Shown in pieces: positions 8,832 to 17,607 of a DNA stretch of 64,000 nucleotides; the stretch's first letter is position 1, and each line of letters begins with the position of its first letter. Where the stretch lies: NCBI GenBank assembly GCA_023400235.1, contig JAEXFI010000025.1:36635-100634 (forward strand), read 5' to 3'. This DNA is from Bacillota bacterium (GTDB lineage Bacteria > Bacillota > Clostridia > Acetivibrionales > DSM-1351). Position numbers and translations under genes: made by a program. Below the pieces are notes generated by a model. That model made no database searches, was not told the DNA's origin, and worked only from the letters and a program-made list of their open reading frames with translations.

Positions 8832-10190
8832 TTATTTCCCTGCAACACAGGCCTCAATAGCCGACTCCAGAATGTTCAGACCGCAGGTGAGCTGCTCATC
8901 GGTAACAACCAGAGGACAGAGGAACCGTATTACATTGGAGTATGCTCCTGCACTTTCGATAATCAAACCCTTTTGCACCGCCAGGGAAATAATGTCCGAC
9001 ACAAGTTGGGGAGCAGGAGTCTTGCTGTCTTTGTCGGTGACGAATTCTATGCCCATCATGCAGCCGATACCGCGGACATCACCTATTTCCTTGAATTTTT
9101 CTCTCCAGCTTTCAAAAGTGCTCCTGCATTTATCTGCTATCTCCAGCGAACGCTGACAAAGCTGCTCTTTTTCAATTATTTCAATCACCTTTAATGCCGA
9201 TGCACAGGCCAGAGGATTTCCTCCGTAGGTTCCTCCTATTATACCGCCCTTTACACCGTCAAATATATCTTCTCCTGCCGTTACGGCACTCAGGGGAACC
9301 CCACCTGCAATTGACTTGGCTGTTGCAATCATATCAGGTGCACAACCGGCTTCCTCCCAATAATTTGAAACAAACATTTTTCCTGAACGGGCAAAGCCTG
9401 TCTGTACTTCATCGGCTATGAGCAATATTCCGTTTGCATCACATATTTGCCTTACAGCCTTGACCCACTCCAGCGGTGCCGGAATAAACCCCCCTTCTCC
9501 CTGAACCGGTTCCATAACTACAGCTGCAACAAGCTGTGCAGGGGAGGCCTCATCAAATACCCTCCTGAGCTTATCCGCATAATACTCAATAGCCTCTGCC
9601 TCGGAACAGCCTTTGGGTCCACGGTACAAATACGGAAATTCCGCCCGGTACACCCCGTCTGGAAAAGGCCCCAGTCCATAGGCATATGCTTTTTTAGCAG
9701 TCATGGCAGAGGCCAGCAGGGTTCTCCCGTGAAAAGCACCTGAGAAAACGACGATATTAGGTCTTCCGGTATATGACTTTGCAATCTTTACGGCATTTTC
9801 AACCGCCTCCGCTCCAGAATTTGCAAACATGGTTTTCCTTTTTTTATTTCTTACCGGGACTATCCGGTTCATCTTCTCTGCAAGGCTTATGTAGCCTTCA
9901 TGGGTCACAATATTCATCATGGCATGGAAGAACTTTTCCGATTGTGCTTTTACTGCGGCAATCAACTCAGGATGGCTGTACCCTACATTTAAGACACCAA
10001 CTCCCCCTACCCAATCCAGAAATATGTTCCCGTCCACATCCTCCAGCATGGCGCCCTCTCCCCTGCTTATCACACAGGGATAGGAGCATCGGATTGCTCC
10101 CGGCATGGCGGCACTTCTTCTATCTATTACAGCCTTGGCCTTAGGTCCCGGCAAGGGCGTATTTATTTTTGGCAAAGCATCTTTAAGCAT
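8832..10190 (-). CDS. gabT: Class III aminotransferase, 4-aminobutyrate type
   Basis: This 452-residue PLP enzyme of fold type I, class III, has the N-terminal G-x-x-L-D-W-V-G-G-V-G-V-L-N-V-G-Y region, the 'ANSGAEAVENAVKIA' phosphate-binding segment, 'FHGRT' and the metal-free 'IADEVQTGFARSG' aspartate motif. The Schiff-base lysine is in 'TAKSIAGGVPL'. It most resembles GABA aminotransferases, which form succinate semialdehyde. GGGGGG lies before the ATG. It is the last gene of a block with an iron alcohol dehydrogenase and a polar amino acid importer, which fits GABA fermentation. A related omega-amino acid such as 5-aminovalerate or beta-alanine is also possible. Confidence 0.85.
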   Translation of the reverse strand: MLKDALPKINTPLPGPKAKAVIDRRSAAMPGAIRCSYPCVISRGEGAMLEDVDGNIFLDWVGGVGVLNVGYSHPELIAAVKAQSEKFFHAMMNIVTHEGYISLAEKMNRIVPVRNKKRKTMFANSGAEAVENAVKIAKSYTGRPNIVVFSGAFHGRTLLASAMTAKKAYAYGLGPFPDGVYRAEFPYLYRGPKGCSEAEAIEYYADKLRRVFDEASPAQLVAAVVMEPVQGEGGFIPAPLEWVKAVRQICDANGILLIADEVQTGFARSGKMFVSNYWEEAGCAPDMIATAKSIAGGVPLSAVTAGEDIFDGVKGGIIGGTYGGNPLACASALKVIEIIEKEQLCQRSLEIADKCRSTFESWREKFKEIGDVRGIGCMMGIEFVTDKDSKTPAPQLVSDIISLAVQKGLIIESAGAYSNVIRFLCPLVVTDEQLTCGLNILESAIEACVAGK

Positions 10191-10202
10191 GTTTATCCCC
10201 CC

Positions 10203-10252
10203 GTCCGCTCTGCGGACATAAATTCAAAGGTTGAAAGTGGTTTTCTTTCAAC
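10203..10252 (-). promoter_or_regulatory. Two small hairpins in front of the aminotransferase gene
   Basis: GTCCGC (10203-10208) and GCGGAC (10212-10217) form a perfect 6-bp hairpin just upstream of the Shine-Dalgarno of the aminotransferase. GTTGAAAG (10230-10237) and CTTTCAAC (10245-10252) form a second one. They directly follow the 101-bp repeat on the transcript and may adjust RNA stability or translation of the last gene. Confidence 0.4.
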
Positions 10253-10261
10253 TTTATCTCG

Positions 10262-10362
10262 CATCTACGCGCCTAGCGCGTACACAAATAGTAATGAAAG
10301 GCACGCAGTGGCTTTCGCTGCTTGAAAGTCACTTTGATACACAACATGTATCTTTCAAGCTA
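10262..10362 (-). repeat. 101-bp structured repeat, copy 1
   Basis: The copy is nearly identical to 63793-63893 and 63900-64000, in the same orientation. Read on the minus strand it has three potential hairpins: GCTTGAAAG with CTTTCAAGC, a short GCAG/CTGC stem, and TACGCGC with GCGCGTA. The three-base loop of the last hairpin differs in every copy. It sits between the alcohol dehydrogenase and aminotransferase genes without touching either reading frame. Confidence 0.9.
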
Positions 10363-10394
10363 AGTCCTCCTTAACAAGTTTGTTCATCTGCAAC

Positions 10395-11528
10395 TTATAT
10401 AGCTTTCCTGTAAATACTCTTTACGGCATCCAGGCTGAAAACCACAGGATGGTTGGCTATGCTGACGGCAGATACCTTCATGCAGTTATCTGCCAGCCAA
10501 TCCACCTCCTCCTGGTCGATTCCCAGGTTTCCCAAAGTGGTGTAAAGGTGAAGCTCCTCAAGTAATTCTCGTATTTTGAGAACAAAATCCTTCTCATCTC
10601 TCCCGCCCAGAAGCTTTGACAATATTGAAAACTTATGGGGAGCTCCCTCTATGGATTCTTCGAAAACCACCGGAGCCAGAGCGGCAAGCCCTTCACCGTG
10701 CACAATATCCTTGAGCCCGCTGACAGGATGCTCCATGCCGTGTAAGGCAGTGACCCCAGCAGTGTTGATTACCATCCCCCCGAGGGTGCTGGCAAGACAT
10801 AGCTGGTCCCAGCACTCCAGTTGGGTAGGGTCGTTATAAAGCCTTCGCAGGCTCCCTGCCGCCAAACGCACTCCTTCCAGCGCCTGAAGCTCCGTCAGCG
10901 GCTGGGATGCCCGGGATATGTATGCATCAATATTGTGGCACAGTGCATCAAAGCCTACCGCCGCCAGCGTGGACCGGGGCATGGTGGTCATCAGCAGCGG
11001 ATCTATTATTGAGCAGACGGGTATTATTGCCCTGCAGCGCAGTGATTTTTTATCCATGGTCTCAGGGTTGGTAACAACTGCAAAGCCGTTGCCCTCGCTT
11101 CCCGTTCCGCAGGTAGTTGGTACGGCAATGACGGGTAGGGCCTTGTCACTGTATTTCCTTCCGAAAATATAGTCACTTATATCTCCGCCGTTTACCGCCT
11201 GAAAGGCGATGGCCTTACCTGCATCAAGACTGCTTCCGCCCCCCAGGGCTATTACCGCCCTGCAATTTTCAGCCAGCGCCATTTCTGCGCCCTCATAAAC
11301 CATTGTAGTAACAGGATTTGGTGTCACCTTGTCAAAAATTGCATATGAAACACCGTTGTCATCCAGCAGTGCCGCTGTTTTGTCCAGCAGGCCGGAACGC
11401 TTTGTACTGCTGCCTCCGGTTACAATGAGAACCTTGCCTCCCAAGCCCGCTGCAATTTTCCCGATTTCATCTGATTTCCCTCGGCCAAACACCAGATTGA
11501 CCGGCAGATTATACTGAAATTCCAGCAT
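10395..11528 (-). CDS. Iron-containing alcohol dehydrogenase
   Basis: This 377-residue group III (Fe-dependent) NAD(P)H dehydrogenase has the dinucleotide motif G-G-G-S-S-L-D-A-G-K and metal ligands in the segment 'G-F-D-A-L-C-H-N-I-D-A-Y' and in 'A-L-H-G-M-E-H-P' and 'D-I-V-H-G-E-G'. With the neighbouring aminotransferase and amino acid importer, the likely reaction is reduction of succinate semialdehyde to 4-hydroxybutyrate, as in GABA-fermenting clostridia. That assignment is inference; other short-chain aldehydes are possible. The start ATG follows AGGAGGAATT. The gene follows the solute-binding protein by about 17 bases, and the 101-bp repeat follows its stop codon. Confidence 0.85.
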   Translation of the reverse strand: MLEFQYNLPVNLVFGRGKSDEIGKIAAGLGGKVLIVTGGSSTKRSGLLDKTAALLDDNGVSYAIFDKVTPNPVTTMVYEGAEMALAENCRAVIALGGGSSLDAGKAIAFQAVNGGDISDYIFGRKYSDKALPVIAVPTTCGTGSEGNGFAVVTNPETMDKKSLRCRAIIPVCSIIDPLLMTTMPRSTLAAVGFDALCHNIDAYISRASQPLTELQALEGVRLAAGSLRRLYNDPTQLECWDQLCLASTLGGMVINTAGVTALHGMEHPVSGLKDIVHGEGLAALAPVVFEESIEGAPHKFSILSKLLGGRDEKDFVLKIRELLEELHLYTTLGNLGIDQEEVDWLADNCMKVSAVSIANHPVVFSLDAVKSIYRKAI

Positions 11529-11545
11529 AAAATTCCTCCAGTCTG

Positions 11546-12466
11546 TTATTTAACATTTTTGGTTACGCCCTCTTCAACTCCCACATAATAATCCTTGGTA
11601 AGACCATATTTCTCCAATATTTTCATCAGAGTTCCGTCTTCCTTCATCTCATTTAAAACCTTGTTGACTTCCGAAAGAAAATCCTTGTCTTTAAAGCGTA
11701 CAGCCGCTCCTATCTGCCCGCTTGCCTCCGCCTCATAGGGAGAGAGCAGCTTCAGCTTCAGTGAGCTGTCTGACGAAAGCGTGTAGCCTGCAACAATTCC
11801 GTCTGTCACCACCGCTTCTACCTTCCCCATGTTTACTGCAGTCATAAGTGTAGCCTGACTGTCATAAGCCTCAAGCTTGCCTATTTTACCATCCTCCAGC
11901 CATTTCTGTGCAGTTTCGTAGAAGGTTGTACCCGGCTGGGCTCCAACGGTTTTTCCCTTCAAATCCTCCTTGGAGGCTATTTTTGAATCTGCCGGAACGA
12001 CAACCGCTTCCCCCTCCTGGTACCATTTGTCAGTAAATGCTGCTATCTGCAGTCTTTCATTCTTGACATACATGGCATCAACCACCATATCTATACTATT
12101 ATTATTCAATTCCACCAACAGGTTTGAAAAATCAATCACCTTCATCTGAATGTCGGGAATGCCCAGACGGCTGCAGATTTCACGGAGAATCTCAATATCA
12201 ACGCCCTCCAGCTTTCCAGTCTTTACATCCTTATATGAGAACGGAGCATCATTTGAGGAACCTATAAGTATATAGCCCTTGTCCTTGATTTTCTTCAGCA
12301 CCTGGGATTCTCCCGTGGTACTGCCTGCCGAGGCAGAAGCTGTGGAGGAGGTATTTGAAGTATTCTCAGCACTGCCCTTTCCGGAACCGCAGCCTGTAAT
12401 GATTGTAAACAGCATCAGTAAAGCAAGGCCTGCAGCAATTAATTTTTTCATTTTAATCTTTTTCAT
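11546..12466 (-). CDS. Amino acid ABC transporter substrate-binding lipoprotein
   Basis: The protein begins with a lipoprotein signal peptide and a lipobox ending in T-G-C at about residue 26, then a Ser/Thr/Gly-rich linker. The mature part is a family 3 solute-binding protein (SBP_bac_3), with 'G-S-S-N-D-A-P-F-S-Y' early and 'G-K-T-V-G-A-Q-P-G-T' in the middle. It would catch a polar or omega-amino acid outside the cell and pass it to the permease and ATPase encoded just upstream. Ligand identity is not readable from sequence; context suggests GABA or a similar compound. Confidence 0.9.
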   Translation of the reverse strand: MKKIKMKKLIAAGLALLMLFTIITGCGSGKGSAENTSNTSSTASASAGSTTGESQVLKKIKDKGYILIGSSNDAPFSYKDVKTGKLEGVDIEILREICSRLGIPDIQMKVIDFSNLLVELNNNSIDMVVDAMYVKNERLQIAAFTDKWYQEGEAVVVPADSKIASKEDLKGKTVGAQPGTTFYETAQKWLEDGKIGKLEAYDSQATLMTAVNMGKVEAVVTDGIVAGYTLSSDSSLKLKLLSPYEAEASGQIGAAVRFKDKDFLSEVNKVLNEMKEDGTLMKILEKYGLTKDYYVGVEEGVTKNVK

Positions 12467-12575
12467 ATTGTCTTCCTTCTTTCTTTTAAATTTTAATTGG
12501 GTTTATATATAGTTAATTTTGTTTGCAAATAATTATACAATTATGTAAACTAATTATTTTAAAGTCCTTCAGCTA

Positions 12576-13271
12576 TCAACGTATCTGCTTCAGTCTCCGT
12601 TCAACAATCTTGCTCAGCTGTGACAGAGGGATGCTGATGACCAGGTACACAAGTGCAAGTATGGTATATGCCTCCACCGTCAGGAAGGTCTGGGATGCAA
12701 AGGTCTTTGTCCTCAAAAGCAGCTCCTGCACCGAAATCATTGCCAGCAGAGAGGTATCCTTTATGAGCATGACAAGATAATTTCCAAATACTGGAATGGA
12801 ATTTCTCAGTGCCGGAGGCAGGATAAAGTGAAAGAGCACCTGATTCTCACTGAAGCCCAAAGCCAGGCCAGCTTCCCGCTGTCCAGGATCAATGGCCAGT
12901 ATGGCTGAACGGATGACCTCCGACATATAGCAGCCGTAATTTATTGCAAATCCGATTATGCCACAGGTTGCAGCCGGTATCTGAATATTTGTGTCATATC
13001 CCAGCAAGCCGGCGATTCCGTTGAGCAGCATGGGAACAACGTAATAAATATAGAAGAACTGCACCAGCAGCGGCGTGCCTCTCACCAGCTCTATTATCAG
13101 CCCCAGCAGACGTACCGGAAGCTTTTTCCTGGACAGTCTCCCCATAGCCATCAGCAATGCCACCACCAGCGCACATGCAAAACCCACCAGGGTTATATAT
13201 ATTACAATGCCCACACCTCTTAAAAGATCCGGTCCCAAAGTGTTAAAAGCTTTCAAGAAATGCATTTCCAT
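12576..13271 (-). CDS. Amino acid ABC transporter permease (HisM/GlnP type)
   Basis: This membrane protein of about 231 residues has five predicted membrane spans and the polar amino acid permease EAA loop 'G-Q-R-E-A-G-L-A-L-G-F'. A GTG further upstream opens the frame, but the ATG at 13271 is preceded by AGGAGGGA at proper spacing and is preferred. Only one permease gene is present, so a homodimeric channel is expected. Confidence 0.9.
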   Translation of the reverse strand: MEMHFLKAFNTLGPDLLRGVGIVIYITLVGFACALVVALLMAMGRLSRKKLPVRLLGLIIELVRGTPLLVQFFYIYYVVPMLLNGIAGLLGYDTNIQIPAATCGIIGFAINYGCYMSEVIRSAILAIDPGQREAGLALGFSENQVLFHFILPPALRNSIPVFGNYLVMLIKDTSLLAMISVQELLLRTKTFASQTFLTVEAYTILALVYLVISIPLSQLSKIVERRLKQIR

Positions 13272-13285
13272 AAAAATCCCTCCTG

Positions 13286-14014
13286 TCACAGAACCCGGGC
13301 CAGAAAAGCCCTGGTTCTGTCGTTCCTTGGCCTTGAAAAAATCTCTGAAGGCGTGTTCTCTTCTATAACATAACCGCCGTCCATAAAAATCACCCGGTCG
13401 GCCACATCCTTTGCAAAGCCCATTTCATGTGTGACAACTACCATAGTCATACCCTCTTTTGCCAGCTGCTTCATAACCTCAAGCACATCCCCCACCAATT
13501 CTGGATCAAGAGCGGAAGTTGGTTCGTCAAAAAGCATTATATCCGGCTGCATGGCCAAGGCTCTTGCAATAGCCACACGTTGCTGCTGACCTCCGGAAAG
13601 AGCCAGTGGATAGACCTGGGCCTTACTTTCAAGGCCTACCTTCCTAAGCAGCTCCATAGCCTTCTCTCTGGCCTCCTTAGGCTGCATCCCATTCAGCTTG
13701 ACGGGCGCATACATTACGTTTTCCAGGGAAGTTTTAAGAGGAAAGAGGTTAAACCTTTGAAAAACCATTCCAACATGCTTCCTGTAGTCGGTAACCTTTT
13801 TACCCATTTTCAGAATGTTCTGCCCCATATATAAAATCTCCCCTCCGGTGGGCTGCTCCAGCAGATTGATGCAGCGCAGCAGAGTACTTTTTCCCGAACC
13901 TGACGGCCCTATGACCACTACCACTTCTCCTTTTTTTATGGAAATGTTAACATCCCTGAGTACTTCAAGATCTATAAAGCATTTTGAAAGATTCTTAATT
14001 TCAAGCATATCCAT
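13286..14014 (-). CDS. Amino acid ABC transporter ATP-binding protein (GlnQ type)
   Basis: The ATPase has Walker A G-P-S-G-S-G-K-S-T, ABC signature L-S-G-G-Q-Q-Q-R-V, Walker B M-L-F-D-E-P-T-S-A-L-D and the family sequence 'H-E-M-G-F-A-K-D-V-A-D-R-V'. It belongs to the GlnQ/HisP/ArtP group. The ATG at 14014 follows GGAGGAAGG; an earlier ATG at 14032 overlaps that site and is less likely. A terminator separates it from the kinase-like gene upstream, so it starts the transporter-dehydrogenase-aminotransferase operon. Confidence 0.92.
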   Translation of the reverse strand: MDMLEIKNLSKCFIDLEVLRDVNISIKKGEVVVVIGPSGSGKSTLLRCINLLEQPTGGEILYMGQNILKMGKKVTDYRKHVGMVFQRFNLFPLKTSLENVMYAPVKLNGMQPKEAREKAMELLRKVGLESKAQVYPLALSGGQQQRVAIARALAMQPDIMLFDEPTSALDPELVGDVLEVMKQLAKEGMTMVVVTHEMGFAKDVADRVIFMDGGYVIEENTPSEIFSRPRNDRTRAFLARVL

Positions 14015-14107
14015 ATATACACCTTCCTCCATTTCGGGAAATCCCCCTTAAGAATTTTCGTCAAGGAGCCCCTTTGTGAGTAAAATACAGCTCCAGGCAA
14101 ATAAAAA

Positions 14108-14146
14108 ACAGCAATAGAGCCCTATAATAAAAGCTCCGTTGCTGTT
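14108..14146 (-). terminator. Rho-independent terminator of the cytidylate-kinase-like gene
   Basis: AACAGCAA (14108-14115) pairs with TTGCTGTT (14139-14146), extended inside by GAGC/GCTC. On the minus strand a T run follows the stem. It ends the transcript of the gene at 14170-14772 and separates it from the transporter operon. Confidence 0.75.
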
Positions 14147-14169
14147 TACCGTTTTACTTAATTAAATCA

Positions 14170-14772
14170 TTATTCAAGATTAAATTTCTTTTTAATCATG
14201 TCAGCCAATACCTCACAGGTACCGTCAACACCCAGCAGGCTTGAATCCAGCATAATATGCTTATAGTCCTTGTCTGACATGGAGTATCCGCAATAGTGCC
14301 TGTGATAGGATTCCCGTGCCTTGTCCACAGAGGCTATCATCCTTTTTGCCTCATCCAGGCGCATATCCAGCCTTTCAACACAGTTGACAAGCCTTGCCTC
14401 ATAGGGAGCGTAAATGAATACATTGATAATATTCCTGCAGTCCCTTAAAATATGGTCTGCACAGCGCCCCACTATTATGCAGGATTCTTTTTCAGCCAGA
14501 TTGACAATAATCTTACGCTGTGCAGCGAAGATGGAATCCTGTATTGCCGTCGTACCCATACCCAGAGGATAGTTCATGTTAAAAAAGGCTGATTTGGCAC
14601 TTTCTTCGGCATCACTTATGGCGGAAACGGGGAGATTGAGGTTTTTAGCTGTAAGCTCCACTATGTCCCTGTCATAATATTCTATGCCCAGCTTTTCACT
14701 TACTTTTCGAGCTATTGGCCGCCCCAGGCTTCCAAATTGCCGCGCAATGGTCACAACAAATTTTTCATCCAT
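14170..14772 (-). CDS. Cytidylate kinase-like family protein
   Basis: This 200-residue P-loop-fold protein of the cytidylate kinase-like family (PF13189) starts 'V-V-T-I-A-R-Q-F-G-S-L-G-R' in place of a classical Walker A and continues 'Y-Y-D-R-D-I-V'. The central segment 'E-S-C-I-I-V-G-R-C-A-D' and the Arg-rich lid near residues 130-150 are family features. Members are widespread in Firmicutes, often beside transporters or regulators, and their substrate is not established. It is divergent from the PucR regulator and has its own promoter and terminator. Confidence 0.8.
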   Translation of the reverse strand: MDEKFVVTIARQFGSLGRPIARKVSEKLGIEYYDRDIVELTAKNLNLPVSAISDAEESAKSAFFNMNYPLGMGTTAIQDSIFAAQRKIIVNLAEKESCIIVGRCADHILRDCRNIINVFIYAPYEARLVNCVERLDMRLDEAKRMIASVDKARESYHRHYCGYSMSDKDYKHIMLDSSLLGVDGTCEVLADMIKKKFNLE

Positions 14773-14808
14773 AATGCACTCTTCTTTCTGTTGAATTATG
14801 TTGAATTA

Positions 14809-14838
14809 ATTATACTGCACAACAGTGGTCCTCCACAA
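14809..14838 (-). promoter_or_regulatory. Sigma-A-type promoter for the kinase-like gene
   Basis: On the minus strand, TTGTGG (14833-14838) and TATAAT (14809-14814) are separated by 18 bases, with the ATG about 37 bases downstream. GTGG-TCCT-CCAC, a small palindrome, overlaps the -35 region and could be a regulator site. Confidence 0.5.
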
Positions 14839-15032
14839 TGGATTAAAACTCCAAACTTTTTGACTTTTATTGTACTCTGGATACAAAGAAGGTAAGCTTT
14901 CAGGTTTATTCAAGCTTTGAACGGGTTTAAAATCCTCCTTATTTATGTTATCCTTTTCATAAGTCAATAACTATGGGCTGGAGTAAAGGCTTTGAACCGT
15001 AAACTGACTTGGCAATATTAGGAGGGATTCGT

Positions 15033-16151
15033 TTGCACACACAGGTATCTGATCTTTACGGACATGCAGGTGAAAAATACAGTTTAAGAATGCACGGAGG
15101 ACAGTCGGGCTTGAACAACTCTGTATCCTGGGTATACCTGGCGGAGGATATTCAGAATATATCCTTTTTAAAGGGCGGAGAGCTTGTAATCACCACTGGA
15201 CTTTTCACTCAGAGTGGTGTGGAGCCTTATGAGTTTATCAGTGCTCTGGTAATGCGCAATTGCAGCGGAATACTCATAAACACAGGCAAATACCTTCACC
15301 CCGAGGACATAACTCCTGAAATCCTGGAACTCTGTGACAGGAACAGATTTCCTGTCTTCACCATGCCCTGGGAGGTGCATCTGGTGGATATAATGCAGGA
15401 TTTCAGTATTTTGCTGCTCCAGAACAACCAAAGAGAAGAACAGTTGGATGTCTCTTTTTTAAGCGCATTGTACCAGGCACCTGTCCAGGAAAACCTTCTC
15501 AGGACAATGAATCAGTTTGGCTTTGCCACAAGCTCCGACTACAGGATCATAGTTATCAGAAACCTTCAGGACAGTACCAGAATCACTTCTCCCCTTAACA
15601 GTCTTGGCCTTAAATATCATTTGTTTGAGCATGACAATCTGCACATATTGATTTTAAGCCTCTCAAGCACAAAAATGACTCTGAGTCAGATAATTGACCT
15701 TATATGTTTCTGCGACAGCATAAGGCTGGGAGTGAGCGATATAATCCATTCCCTTGCCCATATGAGCATGAGCTACAAGCGTGCGCGCTTCTCCCTGGCG
15801 GCGGCAGTACTGTGGGAAAGGCAAAGTGTAAACTTTGATGATATGGGGTTATTTCAGATTCTTTTCTGTTCTTCAGACACCGCCCTGCTGAAAACCATTT
15901 ATAAACGCCATCTTGGAGTGCTGGAGCAATATGATGCCGACCACGATTCGGATTATATGAAAACCTTAAGAATTTTCCTGCTCTCAGACTGCAACATCTT
16001 GGATACTGCGTTCAGAATGCATACCCACCGGAATACAATCGTATACCGTATGAGAAAAATCAGAGATGTTCTGAATACCGAGCTTGACAATTCAGAGGTA
16101 AAATTCAACCTGCTTATGGCTTTCTATTTGAAAGAATATTTCTCAATATAA
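15033..16151 (+). CDS. PucR family transcriptional regulator
   Basis: The N-terminal ~125 residues match the PucR/PurC-like sensory domain ('G-L-N-N-S-V-S-W-V', 'G-E-L-V-I-T-T-G', 'F-P-V-F-T-M-P-W'). The C-terminal ~60 residues are the PucR helix-turn-helix ('F-R-M-H-T-H-R-N-T-I-V-Y-R-M-R-K-I'). The TTG at 15033 is chosen because AGGAGGG precedes it by about seven bases; an earlier TTG at 15009 has no such site. PucR-type regulators control purine, GABA or other nitrogen-compound catabolism. Divergent placement suggests it controls the importer, dehydrogenase and aminotransferase genes. Confidence 0.88.
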   Translation: MHTQVSDLYGHAGEKYSLRMHGGQSGLNNSVSWVYLAEDIQNISFLKGGELVITTGLFTQSGVEPYEFISALVMRNCSGILINTGKYLHPEDITPEILELCDRNRFPVFTMPWEVHLVDIMQDFSILLLQNNQREEQLDVSFLSALYQAPVQENLLRTMNQFGFATSSDYRIIVIRNLQDSTRITSPLNSLGLKYHLFEHDNLHILILSLSSTKMTLSQIIDLICFCDSIRLGVSDIIHSLAHMSMSYKRARFSLAAAVLWERQSVNFDDMGLFQILFCSSDTALLKTIYKRHLGVLEQYDADHDSDYMKTLRIFLLSDCNILDTAFRMHTHRNTIVYRMRKIRDVLNTELDNSEVKFNLLMAFYLKEYFSI

Positions 16152-16498
16152 AAGGCAATTAACTAATTTATTGTATTTTTATGGCATTAATGGTATAATA
16201 AGAGAATGAGTTTCGTTAATTCCAAAAAATGTACTTTATTCATTTCAAATACCTAAATTCAGGACAGGCTTCCTACGCATTTTCAAACAAAACTCAAAAC
16301 CTCATACTACCTATAAGCAATGCTGCGTTTCATGTGATGTGCGGCTTACCTGCAAGATCTGTTGTCCGTAAAACAAAAAAGCTGCGGTCGGCTGAACGCG
16401 TGCCAAAGGTGGTAGTTTTTCATTTGTCAATTGAAAATTGATTATAGATTTCAATTGAAGGTTTTCTTATTATTTTACAAATTTAAGAGGAGGTTTGT
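16152..16498. other. Intergenic region before the CE6 dockerin gene
   Basis: About 350 bases. An open frame at 16229-16441 matches no family I recognise and lacks a good ribosome binding site. The 16420-16480 stretch has the inverted pair CAATTGAAAATTG and CAATTGAAG, possibly part of a promoter or operator. No RNA element was recognised. Confidence 0.4.
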
Positions 16499-17488
16499 AT
16501 GAAAAAAAGATTTTTACTATTAATGGTACTAACACTGCTTCTGAGCATATTCAGTTTTAGTGCCCAGGCAGCCCAGCTTTACGGGGACGTTGATTCAAGC
16601 GGGGCTGTTGATTCATTGGACTTTGCAGCAATGAAAATGCATTTGCTCGGAACAAAATATATCACAAATACTGTAGTAGCCGATGTAGATGGTGACGGCA
16701 GCATTACGGCGCTGGATATGGCCTTGCTGAAGAAATTCCTGCTGGGGCAGATAGACAAGTTCCCGGTTGATACTCCAACCAAGCCCACCTTCCACGTTTT
16801 CCTGCTGCTGGGCCAGTCCAATATGGAGGGTTATCCCAAAGCACAGTCTTCAGACATGGTGGAAGATTCCCGGATACTGGTGTTGGGCTATGACAACAAT
16901 CCCGCACTTGGCCGTGTAACAGACCAGTGGGATATAGCCTGCCCGCCGCTGCATTCCACCTATCAGGGTGCTATCGGACCTGGAGACTGGTTTGCCAAAA
17001 CTATTATAAACAAAGTACCCCAAGGTGATACCATAGGTCTTGTACCTTGCGCCATCAATGGTGAGAAAATAGAGACCTTCCTTAAATCCGGAGGCAGCAA
17101 GTACAATTGGATTGTAAACCGTGCAAAACTTGCCCAGCAAAAGGGTGGCGTCATAGAAGGCATCCTCTTCCACCAGGGTGAATCAAATAACGGAGACACC
17201 AGTTGGCCGGGAAAAGTAAACACCCTGGTTGAAGACCTGAAAAAGGACCTGAATCTTGGAAACATTCCGTTTATTGCAGGTGAACTGCTTTACACAGGAA
17301 GTTGCGCCGGGCATAATACCCTGGTAAACAAACTTCCTTCAGTAGTTAAAAATTGCTCTGTAGTTTCTGCCAACGGTCTGGTGGTAGATCCCTCCGACAC
17401 CCAATGGAAGCTGCATTTCGGTCATGATTCACAGGTTACACTGGGCAAGAGGTATGCTGAAAAGATGATTCAGGCTCTTGGCTGGTAA
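16499..17488 (+). CDS. Cellulosomal carbohydrate esterase (CE6 / sialate O-acetylesterase-like) with N-terminal dockerin
   Basis: A signal peptide (about residues 1-24) is followed by a dockerin (about 27-90; recognition pairs Ser-Leu and Ala-Leu). A SGNH-fold esterase of the PF03629 family used by CE6 acetylxylan esterases completes the protein. Its nucleophile lies in 'L-L-G-Q-S-N-M-E-G', the oxyanion Gly/Asn blocks in 'P-C-A-I-N-G' and 'H-Q-G-E-S-N', and the base in 'L-H-F-G-H-D-S' near the end. It should deacetylate xylan or related polymers outside the cell. AAGAGGAGG precedes the ATG. As in the other two dockerin proteins here, the dockerin is at the N-terminus. Confidence 0.9.
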   Translation: MKKRFLLLMVLTLLLSIFSFSAQAAQLYGDVDSSGAVDSLDFAAMKMHLLGTKYITNTVVADVDGDGSITALDMALLKKFLLGQIDKFPVDTPTKPTFHVFLLLGQSNMEGYPKAQSSDMVEDSRILVLGYDNNPALGRVTDQWDIACPPLHSTYQGAIGPGDWFAKTIINKVPQGDTIGLVPCAINGEKIETFLKSGGSKYNWIVNRAKLAQQKGGVIEGILFHQGESNNGDTSWPGKVNTLVEDLKKDLNLGNIPFIAGELLYTGSCAGHNTLVNKLPSVVKNCSVVSANGLVVDPSDTQWKLHFGHDSQVTLGKRYAEKMIQALGW

Positions 17489-17550
17489 GTCCTTATTAAA
17501 ATGCAGCAGCAAAAGCACTTAAAGCTGCCAAACAGTTAAAAATGATTTCA

Positions 17551-17582
17551 AAACCCCGGTGCACAAGCAGTCACCGGGGTTT
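17551..17582. terminator. Bidirectional terminator between the CE6 gene and the PKS gene
   Basis: AAACCCCGGTG (17551-17561) pairs with CACCGGGGTTT (17572-17582) around a ten-base loop, with A and T tails on the two sides. It serves the convergent CE6 esterase gene and the end of the NRPS-PKS operon. Confidence 0.8.
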
Positions 17583-17607
17583 TCAACCATTCCTCCGGCA
17601 TCTGGTA

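Noticed and set aside
16229..16441. 70-residue plus-strand reading frame before the CE6 gene
   Set aside because: It has no Shine-Dalgarno sequence and low-similarity composition, and lies in a likely promoter region.
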